From: Mesorhabditis belari
Taxonomy: Eukaryota > Nematoda > Chromadorea > Rhabditida > Rhabditidae
Assembly: GCA_958450365.1 (NCBI GenBank)
Contig: CAUEEP010000935.1
Location: 2,058,001-2,122,000, forward strand
Reading direction: 5' to 3'
DNA: 64,000 bases
Positions 42,418-56,030 of the stretch are shown here, piece after piece. The notes beneath the pieces were generated by a model. That model did not search any database, was not told the origin of the DNA, and saw nothing but the letters and a program-made list of their open reading frames with translations. Position numbers and translations under genes: made by a program. Numbering within the stretch: the first letter of the stretch is position 1; each line of letters begins with the position of its first letter.

Positions 42418-44989
42418 TTTGTTTTTGCTTTTTTAGATTTTAATAAAACTAATACAAATATGTTTTTTTTTCATTTTTCCTTCTATATTTCAATAAATAA
42501 AGAAAATTAACAAAAATAAGAATCGGAAATAAGATTTTAGAACAACAAACGTAACAACGATTCATTAAAAAATGAATCGAAAAAGTTGGTTGTTTTTTTA
42601 AATGTAAAGATTTTGTTTTATTTGCTATAATTAAATCAACCAGCTGGAATGAATAAATTGGTCAATTCTGGTTTGTGTTTGTTTTAATTGCTTTAATTAC
42701 TTTGGATGATCAGTTTACCGGAAAATTTGTGACTCGTCAAACTTGAAACATTGTTTTTCATTCAGCTTCGATGCTTTTATGGGGTTTTTCTTCAAAATTT
42801 GGTGTATTCCAAGGACTTTAATGCATAGGAATCAGTAAAGCGAATGATTAGAATGAATAGAAAACTTAAATACTAAAAATTGAAAATTTGGCAATTGAAT
42901 TCTCGGAGGAAAAAAAATCGAGTTTCAACTTTTATTAAAGTCTGACAGTTTTGATCGATGCTAATCGTATCTTGCGTTTTTTTCAGTCTAATACTTGTAA
43001 ACAAGAGTTGTATGGTGTATTTTTGTGCTCCAAAAATGTAAACCACCCGCTTTCTAGTGCACTGATAATTGATAATGAGTAGCACTTTTCTTAAACATAA
43101 TTTTTGACATTTTTCCCGCAAAAGAGGAAGAATTGAGTGAACAGAAAGAGAAAAATGAAGTGGAAAATCGAATTTGAATCGAATTTGAAAGGCGGTTTTC
43201 ATTTGCAAGTGAAAAGTAAACAAAAAAAAATCGTGTTGTTATCAAAAATTCAAACAAATCGAAGAGTTTGTTGCAAAAGTTTACCAAAAACAATGGTGAT
43301 TCGTTGAAAAACAAAAAAAAGCAAGAGATAACGCTAAAGAGAGGAGTTATTGCCCAAAAATAGAGAAAATCGAAAAAATTTTTGGAGTAAACAAGTGCGG
43401 AAAATATTTATTGAGAGAAAAAGGGCACAAAATAGGGAAAAATTTGAGATTTAAAGGAAAAATCGAGGGATTTGAATGCGGAAAACAAAGAGATTTCAGG
43501 TGAATTTGAGAGAGGAAATGCGGAAAAGTTTGTGCAAAAGATATTCAGTGGAGAGAAAGAGAAAGCAAGAGGAGAAGCTCATTCATTGCTTTGCAGCAGA
43601 GAAAATAGCGATGATTTTTGAGACTTCAATCGGGCAAATCGACGAAGAAAGATCTTTCTAGGCACTTTTCCAGATGGATTTCATTGTGTTTTGAGATTGG
43701 TTGGGGGAGAAGTTTGAAAAGGAATCAATTCTCACTGGGAAATGATTATCTTTGGTTATCTATATTATCTTGATTCTCACTGGGAAAGGATTGTCTTTGG
43801 TTTAAAACGATCCAAAATTTACGCCTTTTTTTGCCAAAAAGCTTATGGTAAAAAGTTTCAGGATATCACAAAAATATTGCAACAAAATTTTGAGGTAACA
43901 ATTTTGTACATGAAAATTAAGTAAATCAATCAATTTGTTACCCAAAAATATCAAGCAATTTGTTCATAAGTGATCTGATATTTGATTTCAGTCCATTTTC
44001 CATCCTTGACAACCTAACTTTAAACTCAACTTTAACTTTAATCTTGCTGAGTTGTCCGATTGAAATAGTTTTGGTATCATTAGACTTTCCATGTCTTCAT
44101 TTGTCGATTAATACTAATCAATTAATAAAAAATTATTTTAATCGGGGCAACGAGAGAGAGAGAGAGAAATAAAAAGCAATAATAGTTGTTGCAATAATTT
44201 ATGGACATTCTGTAAAATTCCTCTCCTCAAATCGATTGCCCGTTCTTTTCCTCTGATTTCCCCTCAAAAATCTCCACTCTTTTCAGTTTTTTTTACATGT
44301 TTGTGGTTTGGGGAAAACTGAAAACAGACGAAAAAGAGAATGAAAAGAGATTTCAATGTTTTTCCGATGAGAAAAAGTGGCATTTTTGGATGGGAAAAGA
44401 AAAAAAAGCGGTAATTTATGCAGAAAAAGAAATTATTGATTAATCTTGATCTTGATAACCTTTTCTTATTTTGAAACACAAGTTTTCAGGTCACAGAAAA
44501 TGGGTGGATTTTGGTCGATTTCTAGATTATTTCAGTTGAAACGAGTTTTGAAGAAAGAAGAGTTTCGTTTTAAACAGTTTTTTGTTTAGAATGATGTCCC
44601 TAATCGACAAACTAATAGTAAAATAAAAAAAATAAGAAAAAGACTCCAAAATTCTGTTTCGAATTTGAACTTTTAGCATTTGTAACTGACTTCTAAATGA
44701 TCCGTTTTGGATAATTCATATTCTAAACATCGATTTTTATCTTTGATGAGGATAATGCGCGAATTAACTTACCATTAGTACTGTAGGTGGTTATGGAATC
44801 GAATAAAAATCACTCTCATGCTCGTAATTTGCTTAATTTGCTGAATTCTGAAGCTGAAAATTGAGCGACCCCAATTCATTAGCGTCAAAACAATAACGAT
44901 AAACTCTCTCATTTTGAAACCCAACTTATCAAATCACAAAAAATAAAGTACACAAATTTGGGTATTTTTTGAGGATTTTAAAGTCTTTT

Positions 44990-45640
44990 AAATTTTTAGC
45001 AAATGTTTATTCATTAGCACATTTTGGTCTTCTAGGAAATCCGGATCTTTTGACAAAATTGACAAGATCTCCGCGTATTTTCATTGTGAAAAGTTATCAT
45101 TTGCAAATACCGAACAATACCGAACAGAAACGGATTCGAATCGATGAATTCAAGGCGGCAACTCCTTAAATTATTGTTGGGAAAAGCTGTTGGATGGCTT
45201 GAGTACGTTACACTTTTTGTTTTGTGGTTCTAAGAAGGGAATCGATTCACTTGGTAAAAAGTTTTCCAATATTCCGGAGTTCGAAAATATCTTGCAAATG
45301 TGAAAAGGAATCGAATTGGCTTTGCGGCAAAGATTCATCCCGAAAATTTGGGCATAGTCAGGACCAAAGGAGAATTGACACGATCTCCGGGTCTTTTCAT
45401 TGTGAAAAGTCCCGGGGACCTGATGATTGTCACCTTTCCTTCCCGTTACGAATTACAAAAGCGAAGCTTCCTATCCTCGGACTGTATGCCAGGTCGCAAA
45501 CGAGTACGTGGCCGCACAACATCTCGTCAGTTATTTACACAGGGATTTCTCTTTTGTTCTGGAAATGATTCCCAAATGAGATTTAATGTTAAAAATTTGT
45601 GCCCTGGTCGTAGAACCTGTAGGTTGTTTTAGTTTGTTTT
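44990..45640 (+). repeat. Diverged duplicated block
   Basis: Segment 45050-45110 (AATTGACAAGATCTCCG, TTTTCATTGTGAAAAGT) recurs at 45370-45425. Part of the second copy is open for 110 codons (45300-45632). I do not recognise the product. This may be a decayed element or a small duplicated gene. Confidence 0.4.
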
Positions 45641-46099
45641 AATCCTTCGACCCAAGAAAAGTCTCAAGAGAATCGAATTGGCATGATTTTGCAAATGATA
45701 ACTTTTCACAACGAAAAGATTCGGATTTCCGAGAAGTACCCGCATTTTAGTAGTGAATTTGGTAAAAAAACCGACCAAACCTACGGCGCAAACTTGTTCA
45801 TTATTAAAGCTCTATTAGCATTTTAACAATATCATCAAATTGTGTTTATTTTGAAACATAAACTTTCTAATCATCAAAATAAAAACAAAAAATTGGACGA
45901 TTTCCGCAAATTTCAAATTTTCTATACCCTGAAGTAGTTTAAAATCCGATTTTGCAAAAGAAAAGCTGATTAAATCCGCCTTTATTTGTTATTTCCAGGT
46001 AGAACAACAAAAAAAGCTTGTTCACTTTGAAAAGTGAATTTTCAAACAACCAAAAGGTACACGAAAATTTGGTGAATCTGCATAAAATTTCATTGCGTT

Positions 46100-46210
46100 G
46101 AATTTGCAAAAATCTACTTAAATCTACTTAAATGAATCTATTTAGTTCCTTTATAGTTCCTTTATGGTCCCTTTAAAGTTCTTTTATAGCTCCTTTATAG
46201 TTCCTTTCCT
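46100..46210. repeat. Tandem repeat of AGTTCCTTTAT units
   Basis: About six imperfect 11-bp units, preceded by a doubled AATCTACTT. Confidence 0.8.
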
Positions 46211-46939
46211 TTCTAGGATCTTCCATTATTAAAAAAGTCAAAAAGTCGAATCAATTCACGTTAAAACAAGAAAAAAAACGAACCACAACGACAAGCTGAT
46301 TCAATTTCAACGCAATTTTCCAAGCGATTAAACGAAATTAGTTCAATTTAAACGCAATTTTTCAACGGATTAAATAAAATTACATAAAATTTATTCAAAG
46401 ATGCTAATTTCAAGAAATTTCTGAAACATTTGAGCATTTGATTTGGATTTTCGCGTGAAAGTGACACTTGGGATAAGACTAGTGAAAAATTGGCTTTAGA
46501 AAACTCATAAGCAAACAATTGTCAGTCAATCAATACTGATAAGCTTGCTCCTTTTTGAAACACAAGTTTTCAAACGTAAAAACGGCTATGCATTTAGTTC
46601 AGGTCTCAAAAATTTTCAACAAAATAAGTGAAAAAAAAACAATCGAAATCACTCACCAGACGAAATCACTCACCAGTTGAAGGGAAAAGAAAAGAAAAAA
46701 AAATTGTTTACCGTCAATTTTTTCTACGTCTCGAGCTCTTAAACAAGTTGCGTGTTGGGGGAAAAAGAAAGGGAAAACATGTTTACTTCCTAGAAAACAA
46801 AATTCTCATTTTTTTATTTGGATGGAAAAGTGATATAAACAATGCTTTATTTTCCTGCAAATAAACTAAAGAAAAGAAAAGGAAAACAACCAATTTGGGG
46901 GGTTTTTGGAGGAAAAATTTGAAAGTATTTACTTGAAAG

Positions 46940-47041
46940 TACCGTATTTTCTGTAATAGTAGTGCGCACTACTATTTTTTCAAGCCCCCTCCAGCCAGCA
47001 CTACTATTATCGACTGCACTACTATTGCAGAAAATACGGTA
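46940..47041. mobile_element. TACCGTA-family MITE, 102-bp variant
   Basis: TACCGTATTTTCTGTAATAG at the left and its complement at the right, with GTAGTGC subterminal blocks. Very short interior. Confidence 0.85.
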
Positions 47042-47178
47042 TTCTTTTTCCGAGAGACTTTGAACAAAAATCTTGCAATTTTTCACAAATTTGCCACTTT
47101 TTAGACTCAAAATGACACACTTTTCTTGATTAAAATGGTTTCTAAAAGATGCTATTGGGTACCGTAATCTAAAGCGAC

Positions 47179-47923
47179 TAGCGTATTTCCTGTAATAGAA
47201 GCCCCAGGGCTTCTATTTTTTTTTCGATATTCCTCTAGGGGGAGAGGCTTCTATTTTTTCAATGACATCGAATTGTATCGGGCGGGGGCAAGTGTAACTA
47301 TACACTCAAAACTTTGTCTAACTTGGTTTTTGTCTTGTCTTCTTGCCTTTCTTTTAATTTAGTCTTTTGGATCGTTAAGTTTGCACTACTTTGACGTCGC
47401 CGTCTCGTTCTCGTACAACTGAAACAAACAAATTCATATTTTAACCAACATTTCAGTAAAATAAAAAAGCAAAAAACATAAGAAGTAAAAACAACAGTTA
47501 ACAAAAATTTCTAAAGACGGATTCTATTCAATCGATGCCTCTGCATCGTTTTCTTCTTCAATAGTTTCCACTTCTTCGCGAAAGTGGCAGAGTTTGGTCG
47601 AAGTGGAGTGGGACTAACAATGCATCAATTTCCTTTCCATCTTTTAACAATTGTAATCCGGAAGGTATCGGTCCATCGGGCTTCAAACAATGGATGATAT
47701 CAGCCTCGACTCCATTTGAATCGATTCCAATCCCACAGCTGTTAAATGACTGACGAATTGTGTCTTCAGAGATTTGATCCCGCTCGTTTTTCACGAATCC
47801 AATTAGCCAAAGCTTCGTCGATATCCGCTGAACGCGAACGACGTCCGGCTCCATTCAATCTTTTTCGTTTTCTTTTCATGATTTTCAGCTCATCTTCTTG
47901 TTTCTATTACAGGAAATACGGTA
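47179..47923 (-). mobile_element. Pogo-like DNA transposon, internally deleted, with TACCGTA termini
   Basis: The left end TAGCGTATTTCCTGTAATAG and the right end CTATTACAGGAAATACGGTA are inverted repeats of the same kind as the nearby MITEs. About 745 bp in total. It carries the fused transposase remnant described next. It looks like a deletion derivative standing between an autonomous pogo/Tigger-type element and the MITEs. Confidence 0.75.
47558..47879 (-). pseudogene. Pogo/Tigger-type transposase remnant (HTH start joined to carboxy end)
   Basis: From the ATG at 47879 the minus strand reads a basic start, then GAGRRSRSADIDEALANWI and REKR, typical of the CENP-B/pogo DNA-binding HTH. One frame away, directly after it, comes DQISEDTIRQSFNSCGIG, typical of the carboxy end of pogo-type DDE transposases. 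The catalytic centre between them is missing and the frame is broken, so this copy cannot make an enzyme. Confidence 0.65.
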
Positions 47924-48058
47924 AACCTTTATCGTTTATAGCAAATTCAATACAAAAAAATGGTCCTGTTTACTTATTTATCATATCTGGATATTCTAAT
48001 TTCCTTCTTTCTTTCTTCTTCTCTTTTGTCTTTCCCTTTTTCTTTTGGCAGGTTAAGG

Positions 48059-48131
48059 TACCGGAGAAATCAGTGGTAAGAGGATCAGTGACCAGGAAGT
48101 GAAAGGTCGAGGGTTCAATCCCCTATCCGGA
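48059..48131 (+). repeat. tRNA-like sequence
   Basis: The ends CCGGA and TCCGG can pair. A-box-like region AATCAGTGGTAAGAGG. B box GGGTTCAATCCCC is good. The anticodon arm is irregular. Pseudo-tRNA or SINE head. Confidence 0.5.
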
Positions 48132-49083
48132 AAGTGACTTTTTTCTTGCCAATTCCTTTACTTCCTTATTACAGACAGCCTTCTTTCCTTTTTAGTTTAA
48201 AGGGTTTTTATTTAGCCTTTTGTATTTACAAGGGAAGGCCAACGGAATATCCAGCTAGTCAAATGACATTCGACGCAGAATTTCACGCTGAACACGATGT
48301 TGCTTTTCGTTTGGCACTCTGTCAAAAGTTCCAAAAGTTCAAAAGAGTTTCAAAGAGATTCTTTACTTTGAAAAAGCTATCGTAATCCCGTTGTCTTACT
48401 GGAGATGTTTTAATGTTATGGAAAATCTTAAAATATACGAATACTACCGTAGGTCTGTCTCCAAAAGGCACAAGGATTATTGTAGCTTTTCTTCATAGCT
48501 TTTCCTAATAGCTTTTCCTTATAGTTTAATAAAGCTTTACTTGCAAAAATAAAGTTATACCTAAGTTGTAAAAAAACGAGTTTCAACTTTGCACCTGATT
48601 CATTTTAAGTTTTCGTTTTATTCAATGTCGCAAATGATAATATTTAACCACAATTTTCTTGTCATTCTATCAAATAATCCATTGAGAATTCAATTCAAAT
48701 CAAGCGACATTAATGCTTGATAATGTCAACTTTTAAAAAAAGATTTTAAATTGAAACAAAAACTGTCGTTTGTTCTTTAAAAGTCATCCATTTTCTCAAT
48801 AGCATTTGAATTTTCTCCCGTTTTACACACTCAGAAAAACGTGTTTTGTGTTTTGACGATCCGCCGTTTTTTTTCATTGGGAAAATGGTGAAAAAGCAAA
48901 AAGAAAACGAAAGAAATGTCTGAAGAAAAGTGAAAGTCGGATGGAAAAAGAATGGGAAAGAAAAAGAGAAGGATTTGAAGTTTTAAATCATTGTTCATTT
49001 GCATAATTGCTGAATAAAAACAATGCTCTAATTTATTGTTTGAGTTTTTGTCTTTTGGTCACTATGTTTTCCAAAAAAAGATC

Positions 49084-49185
49084 TACCGTATTTTCTCTAA
49101 TGGTAGTGCACCCCGGCGAGCCGAGTTGGCGATGATTTTACGGTTTCCAAGCTTTTGCAGAAGCTCAACACCTTTCAAAGCGTGA
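49084..49185. mobile_element. TACCGTA-family MITE, partial copy
   Basis: The left end and first 95 bp match 49328-49420 (GGCGAGCCGAGTTGGCGA, GGTTTCCAAGCTTTTGCA). The right terminus is missing. Confidence 0.8.
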
Positions 49186-49327
49186 TGTTTAACTGACTAT
49201 TACCGAATACTTTGTAAAATGTCTGATGGATTACTGTAGCTTTGATACAGTACCCCTTACTACTAAACGTGAAAACTGAAATGCCAAAAGCCATCCAGCT
49301 ATTTGTTATCAATGCCTAAATGATAGT

Positions 49328-49549
49328 TACTGCATTTTCTCTAATAGTAGTGCACCCCGGCGAGCCGAGTTGGCGACGATTTTACGGTTTCCAAGCTTTT
49401 GCATAAGCTCAACACTCTAATCCCCCACTAGATCTCATCGTCAGCTACATTTTCCGATCCCACAACAATAGGTTCTGATACGCGGTTCTCAAGATTTCGA
49501 GGAATTTAGGCGACACACATGGTGCACTACTATTAGAGAAAATACGGTA
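49328..49549. mobile_element. TACCGTA-family MITE, complete copy
   Basis: Complete element of about 222 bp with both termini. It is inverted relative to the copy at 32164-32375, sharing its interior (AGATCTCATCGTCAGCTAC). Confidence 0.85.
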
Positions 49550-50400
49550 TTCTAGAAAACTACCGTTGTTTTCTAGAAATTTTCATTTGATCAGCCCAAA
49601 GAGATTAGAGATTTATTGTGCTTTTTTCAAAGCACAAGAAATCTCTAATTTCTTAAATCTTTAACATAAAAACTTTTCAAAAAGTGATTCCAAGTTGGCC
49701 AGTTTAATGCTAACTGGCTCCACGTTGTTAGAAGTCTACACATTTTTGTTTTAAATCCAAAAACGGTTCTTGTCTTGCTTTGAAAAATCGTTTTCTTCAC
49801 TAAAACATTTTATTTTTCTTCGCGTGATATAAATGCGTTTCAATTTTAAGTAGAATGTATTAGATAAAAAGCAGTCACTTGAAGATTCTGCTTAATGCAA
49901 TCTTAGTAGCAGCTCTAACAATAATCCTAGTTTTTCTTTATTTTCTTTACTTTTTTGACATCAAAAAAATTCACGGAGAATCGAGGTTTCAACGTTAGCA
50001 GTGTTCTATCTAAATTAGTATTGAGAGTAACAGGTTAGGCTCGTTGCTTTTTAAAAACCAAGACATGAGTCCTGGCAGACTAGATTTCGTTGTGTCGGTA
50101 CCAATAAGCATCGAGACAACAGTGCAATAAGTGCAGTCCAAGAGCCTAGAGCCGCTAGAATGCGATAACATTAAGATTGAGACCCAAGTGTTGCACCAGA
50201 TCCTTAGAACAATCCGAGTACATTTCGACTTAAAACCAAGAGATCCAAGGGATCAAAGAACGCTTTGATATCTCTTTTTCAACAAAAGCAAAACACAAAA
50301 TCAAATCCGTATTGGCTAGAGATTATCAGTTTCACCCTAGATGGAGATAATTGAGAAGAGGGAGTGCGACACGAGATTGGAGTTGGGAATACAAAAAAAT

Positions 50401-50468
50401 GGTCGGCGTCGGGAATCGAACCCGCGACCGCTCGCTTACCGGGCGAACACCCTACCGACACGTGTCCC
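50401..50468 (-). pseudogene. tRNA-like sequence with good anticodon and T arms
   Basis: The minus strand reads GTGTCGGTAGGGTGTTCGCC, CGGTAAGCGAGC, then a strong T arm, CGGGTTCGATTCCCG, and ends CGCCGACC. The anticodon loop would give GGT (Thr), but position 33 is C rather than U and the D arm is eroded. I call it a pseudo-tRNA. Confidence 0.55.
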
Positions 50469-52298
50469 ATTGCCGTCAGGGTAATAGATAAATGTAGCCA
50501 AGTTTAAGAGCTTCAATATTTTATATAACACTTAACAGATTAGGGTTAAAATAGATGCTTGGGAGCTAATCTACCAAAAAGAATCTCGCCGTAAATACCC
50601 TGTATTTCCAGTCAACTTTTTGATAGTTTAATATTTGGTATTAACTGCAAATAGCAGATCTATCAAATAAGTTGACAGATTTTATCAAGTATTGCGTGTT
50701 TTACCAGATATTTTTGGTGCAACTAGAGCTGTGGCAAGTATACGAAGCTATTTTAGTACCCGATTCTTTGATCACCTTCTGATTAGAGCAATTCGAGTGA
50801 TTAGATCGAAACATTTCCTCCATTTCCATGTTTTGATATCTTTTCTTTTAAACAAAAAAACAACACACTTTGATTTTTTGCGAGAAGTGTTTTTCTCGTG
50901 TTTTGTCGAGTTTTTTGGAAAGAGAAAAGGAGAAAAGGCAAAAAAAGGCGTGGAAATCTCTGTGTTCTCCTCGGAATTCCCTCTATTTTTCTGTTTTTCT
51001 TTTCCTCAAGACATGTGTGTGAGTGCGTGCCAGGAACCCCCCACCAAATGGGAAAAGTTCACCTAAACATAGAGAAAGAAAGTGAGGAGAAAAGATTGGG
51101 GAAAAGGGAGAGATTTTCGAGAAATTGTTCTCCTTTTTCCCTTCATTGAAGACTGGCCATCAGCCAGGCCATTTCTTTTTTGCTTCTTTTTTTCATTCTA
51201 AACAGGCTTTTATCTTAATGATAATCAAGGAATTGAATGAAAAAAAGGCTTTAGCATATTTTCTCTGGGATTTATGGCAAAAAAATTTCCCCAAACAAGC
51301 TTTGTTTTACCGATTTTAAGCCAACGAATCCTGTCATAATGTCATTTGAGCACTTGTATTATTTTAAAAACCTTAAAAACTTGTTCATGCCAGCAAAATT
51401 AAGCTTTAATCTCTAATTTTATTTAACTAAATCAAAAGAGTTTGCAAAAAAGTCGCCTGTCAAAAAAAATATTAATTCGCTTCTTGCAAAAAATATCAAG
51501 TTTCAATTTTACTGATTTCACAGGGCTTGTTTTTACGTTAATTTGAATATCTTATTTTTGATAATTTTTTAATGAATACTCTTCTCTAGCATTTCTTTCA
51601 TTTACTTTTAGATTGGTTTACTCAAGCAAAATTTTAACTTTCAATTTTAACTCTACCCAGAACATAGGGTCCTTGTATTTGTTGTTTTTTTTGTTCTTTT
51701 GTTTGTTGTATTTCTTGCTTTTCAATCTCATCATTTTCCTATTGAATGAGAAGACTTTTAAAAAAAGATTCTGAGCTTTTAAAATCCGATTTTTGTTTTG
51801 AAAAATTTCGTGTTTTAATTTCTCAAAAGGCCTGAAAAGGCCTGCTTTTTTTCTAAGATAGTTTAGTTTTTTCAGATTTCCAATTTTCCAAATTCATTGT
51901 TTTTCTAGGTTTCAAAATCGAAAAAGAAAATTGAGAGGAAAGAAATTGTTTAGTCATCACTTTTTTCTTCTTCCAAGTCCACGAATTTCGAAAGAAAGGC
52001 CAACTTTGGGTAAATAGCTTTTAAAAAAGCAACACAATTACTTTATTTCAGTCAAACTGTGATTATCTTTTTTTTTACTTAAACTCATTTTATGTATTGA
52101 TGAGTAAAAGAGTTATTTGTGAAGGCATCAAGTCAATCAAGCACTTAAAATTAAAAAGTCCACTAATTTTGAAAGAAAGGCCAACTTTGGGTAAATAGTT
52201 TAAACTTACACTTAGAATTTTGTGTGTTTCACTTTAATCAAACATTTAAGACACCGTTTAAGCTAAGAGAATTGATTTTCTAAATCTAAAGAAAAGAC

Positions 52299-52566
52299 TA
52301 CCCTAAATACTGTAATAGTACCCCACCCCCATAATGACGGTGCGGAGCGCTGCGTAGTCTAGCTTTGAACGAGTTTTTCTCGGCACTGGTTTAAGCTACA
52401 ATGCGCGCTTAGGTATCAAAAAATAGCTGAAATTCAGGGCTATTTATTGGTACCAAAGACGCATTTTTCAAAAGTATGGGCGCTTTGAAAAAAATGAAAT
52501 ACTAAAAAACTTTTGCGACTACCCGACTGTACGAGGGGGGTGGGGTGCTATTACAGTATTTACGGT
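52299..52566. mobile_element. TACCGTA-family MITE, CACCCC variant
   Basis: TACCCTAAATACTGTAATAG at the left and CTATTACAGTATTTACGGTA at the right. The interior GCGTAGTCTAGCTTTGAACG is shared with 33514-33763. Confidence 0.85.
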
Positions 52567-55500
52567 ACTTTTAAATTATTCACTTTTTTTTGGAAGAAAA
52601 ACACAAACAAATTGCGGTATATCATCAAGGAAATCCCGTAAAAATTCCATCTTTCACTTTACTCAAGAAGTCAATTTGTAACCGAATGACTTGTACACAG
52701 TTGTATAAATACAGCTAAGAAATGCTTCACTTTACGCTGCATTTGAGTCAAACTTCCGGTAAAGATATCCATTTGCTGATGGTTTTATGATTTATGGGTG
52801 TTCGATTGATAAAACTCTCTAAAATTGGGTCATCGATGCCATCGGCACTTTAGGGAAACTCCAAAGTTGCCTTCCTTTTTTTTACCTTTTTTTACCTTTC
52901 TGTACCTTTTTTTGATCACAAAGTTTCATTTCTTTTAAACAAATACTTTTTAAAATAAACTTGTCTAGTTCATTTTAAGTTTAGAAATCCTTTTTGAATT
53001 CTTCAAGTTTCAAAGTATTCAGCTTCCCGATGGTTTGATAAACGTTAATCTTTACTTTTATTCTTATACTTGTTTTTCAAGTTGTTTGCAAGAAAAATCG
53101 TTAAATTATTGAAATTTTCAACTATTGTAACAAAAAATAGTTCACTAATTCAATTGATTTTACAATTTTTTCCCCATCAATTATCAATTCACTTGTTTCA
53201 AGATAAGCTTGTAGATTTTTCGGTGAACATTAATACACTAAAGGTTTTCCGTTAAGAATGATAGAAAAAAAAACAGATGTTGCTTTACCTCTTTTGTTAT
53301 TTTATCGATTTATCAATCAATTTAAGTCCATTTGAGTGTCTTGATGTTTTTCTTGTTATTTAAATGTGTTTAATGTTCAAGCTTCAAAGTAGACGGCTTT
53401 CTGTGGTCGAGAAAACTTTCGTTTTTAAAGACTTAGTTAAATTATTCCTTTTTCATTTTCATTTCATTCAAACCTCTTTTCATTGCATATGAAATTGCAT
53501 GTTTCAAAATGCTTAATGTCTACAAACCGGCTGTATAATCAGCCTTTGATATTTAAAAAGTCATAATTCTTGTTTCAACCTTTTGAATGTACAAAGAAAT
53601 TGGGTTAGTTTAGTTGATGATTTTAACGGTAACGGTAACGGATTTTTGGTAAAGGTAACGGTTCTAAATGCCTCTTTTATTTCGAAATTCTAAAGATTAT
53701 CCCCATTTCTTCTTCTGTATCGAATTTTCGCAAAAACGAGACAAATATTTTGTGTGTTCCCCTTCTTTTTTTATCTATTCATCAGCCAAACGATTCCCTG
53801 TTTTTTTTTTCACCAAAATCGCAAAAGAAATTTCCCCTTTTCTTTCTTGAAATCATCGATTTTCGATTGTTTTTGTTGATTTGATGGAAAGAGGGCTTTT
53901 GATTACGGTAGATATTGTCTAGGTTTTGTGAGCTAAACAACCAACTTCTTATCGTTGTAAGCAAGTCTAATCTGTGCTTAAAAACATAGGCTTTCTGACT
54001 TTGTATCCATTTCAGCTTAAAAACCTGTTTGTGCTCTTGGAAACGCACACTTCTTGGCGCAGTTGATAGATGATTTTATCAAGCATCTTCCAAGATTAAA
54101 ATCGTTAATCGTGATCGTTAAAAATCAGTAAAAAAACTATAAAATCTTGTCTTTTAGAAGCTAGAAATATTTTTTAACTTTTCAAAATTTGTTTTCTAAT
54201 TGCGAGCCCTCTAGTTTAGCTGGTTTAGCTCTGGTTTAGCTTTGTTAAGTTGGAACTTGCAACTTTATTTTCTCCAAAAAAAGAAAAGTTCTAACTTGAA
54301 TTAAGATTCTAAAAACAATGATTTTTATCGAAAATTTGTGTTTTCCTCAAAATTGTGCTCTTTCAAAAAATTTTAAACCACTTTTAACTCATTCTACACC
54401 AAATTAACATCCCTATGATGATCAGTTTGAAATCAGCTTTTTATTACAGCGTTTTCTTGATCCGAATGAGTACCAAGCTTCTTAACAACATCTTTTTTCT
54501 CCTTATCTTTCTTCAGTAAAATTATTCTTGAGCTCAAAAATTGAAAGAAAAACGCGGAAAATCTTTGAAAATTTTTGCATATTCGAAAAGTCTCTTTAGC
54601 TTAGTATTTTTCGGTCTGATTTCCGAATTGCTTTCTGGTCCAATAAAATTCCAATCAAAATTGGAAGTTCAATCAAAAGTTTATAGCTCAAGAAAGTTAT
54701 TTTTTAAAAGAAACTCAAAAATTCGCAGAGATTATCTAGTAAAGTGATCCGAAAACTATGAAAACATTTTGGAGCTTTTGAAACTTTTGAATTTTGTAAA
54801 TGAAGATGTATTTTGAAACTAACTTTTTGCTATATCAATTTTACTTTAACTTAGGAATCTAACCTTTCCAAAAAAACTTTGGTTTTTCCGATTCTTTCAT
54901 CTAAAAAAATCTCATGGTCAAAAATGGGAAGGCGGATGACGCGCTTTTCAAATCGATGACGAAGTCTAGCAGAAAGTGAAAAAAAATGGGGAATGAGGAA
55001 AAGAAGATCGAATATTTTGCCTGTTTGCAAGAGGAATTTCAGAAAAATAGAACTCTTTCCATTATTTGGTTCTATTTTGCAGAAAATTCCTGGTTTAAAA
55101 GAGAAATTCCTGGATTTTCTGAAGATGCCGAGGCTGAACAAGATCAAAGAGCAAGGTGATTTGGCAAAGTTTGCAATTTTCAATTTTATCTTGATTTAAA
55201 GTTTAAAACAATGTTAATAAAAAGCTTTTCTCGTTAAAGTTACCGTAATTCTGCTAATATTTTGGTTATTTGGGTGTATTTTTCAACTAGAAAGTTCTTT
55301 TTTGTGTTCTAGCCAGAATTTCTTGGTTTCAATTTGCGTAAGAGTACAAGGTCTAGAAGAAATATAGTTTAAAATTGTTAAATAGTTTAGAATATTAACC
55401 GTTTAACCAATTGGTCCTTACTTTTTATCTCTATAAGTCTTTTTTGAATTTTTAAAACAACCGATCAAGTTAGAGATCAACTTTATTTTTACACGTTTCA

Positions 55501-55920
55501 ATTTATCTAAGGTTATTGATTTAAAAGAAAAATAATAACTTATTAACTTATTTAACTTATTTCCCAATATAATAATTTATTTTTATTTTTAATAAGATCA
55601 ATTTGCGCAGTTCTTCTCATAAAACAAACCAAATTAACAAGGAAAATTTTGAAGTTTCAAAGGGTTTAAGGGAAAAGAAAATCAATCTTTTATTGCTTTT
55701 TTTTCTAAACTTAATAATCTAATTAGATTTGCTTTCTTGTTTATTTTTTGTTTTTTTTTGTTTTTGTTTGTTTTTGTTTCAGTTAAACACCTTAAAAGGC
55801 AATTTCAAAGCTTTTTTTATTGCTTGTTTCAAGTTTTTCGAGATTGAATCTTTCAGCGACATATTAATGAACCTCGCAAACGGCTTCTTTTTGCTTAAAA
55901 ATTCAATGCAAATTGAACTC

Positions 55921-56030
55921 TTGTTCTTGTTCCTATTCTTATTCTTATTCTTATTCTTATTCTTGTTTTTATTCTTATTTTTGTTCTTATTCTTATTCTT
56001 ATTCTTATTCTTGTTCTTCTTATTCTTAGT
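55921..56030. repeat. (TTCTTA)n minisatellite
   Basis: About eighteen hexamer units with G substitutions. It creates a spurious Leu/Phe repeat frame. Confidence 0.95.

Noticed and set aside
42873..43314. Two overlapping minus-strand frames of 116 and 86 codons
   Set aside because: Low-complexity Phe/Ser/Leu translation of AT-rich DNA, with no conserved motif.
45224..45632. Overlapping 114- and 110-codon plus-strand frames
   Set aside because: Not accepted as a gene because no start context, intron structure or family was found. Kept only as a duplicated block.
50401..50468. Functional tRNA-Thr
   Set aside because: The D arm is eroded and the base before the anticodon is C instead of the invariant U, so a pseudo-tRNA is more likely.
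52860..52920. Repeated TTTTTTACC units as a regulatory array
   Set aside because: Only three short imperfect copies in T-rich DNA; not above expectation.
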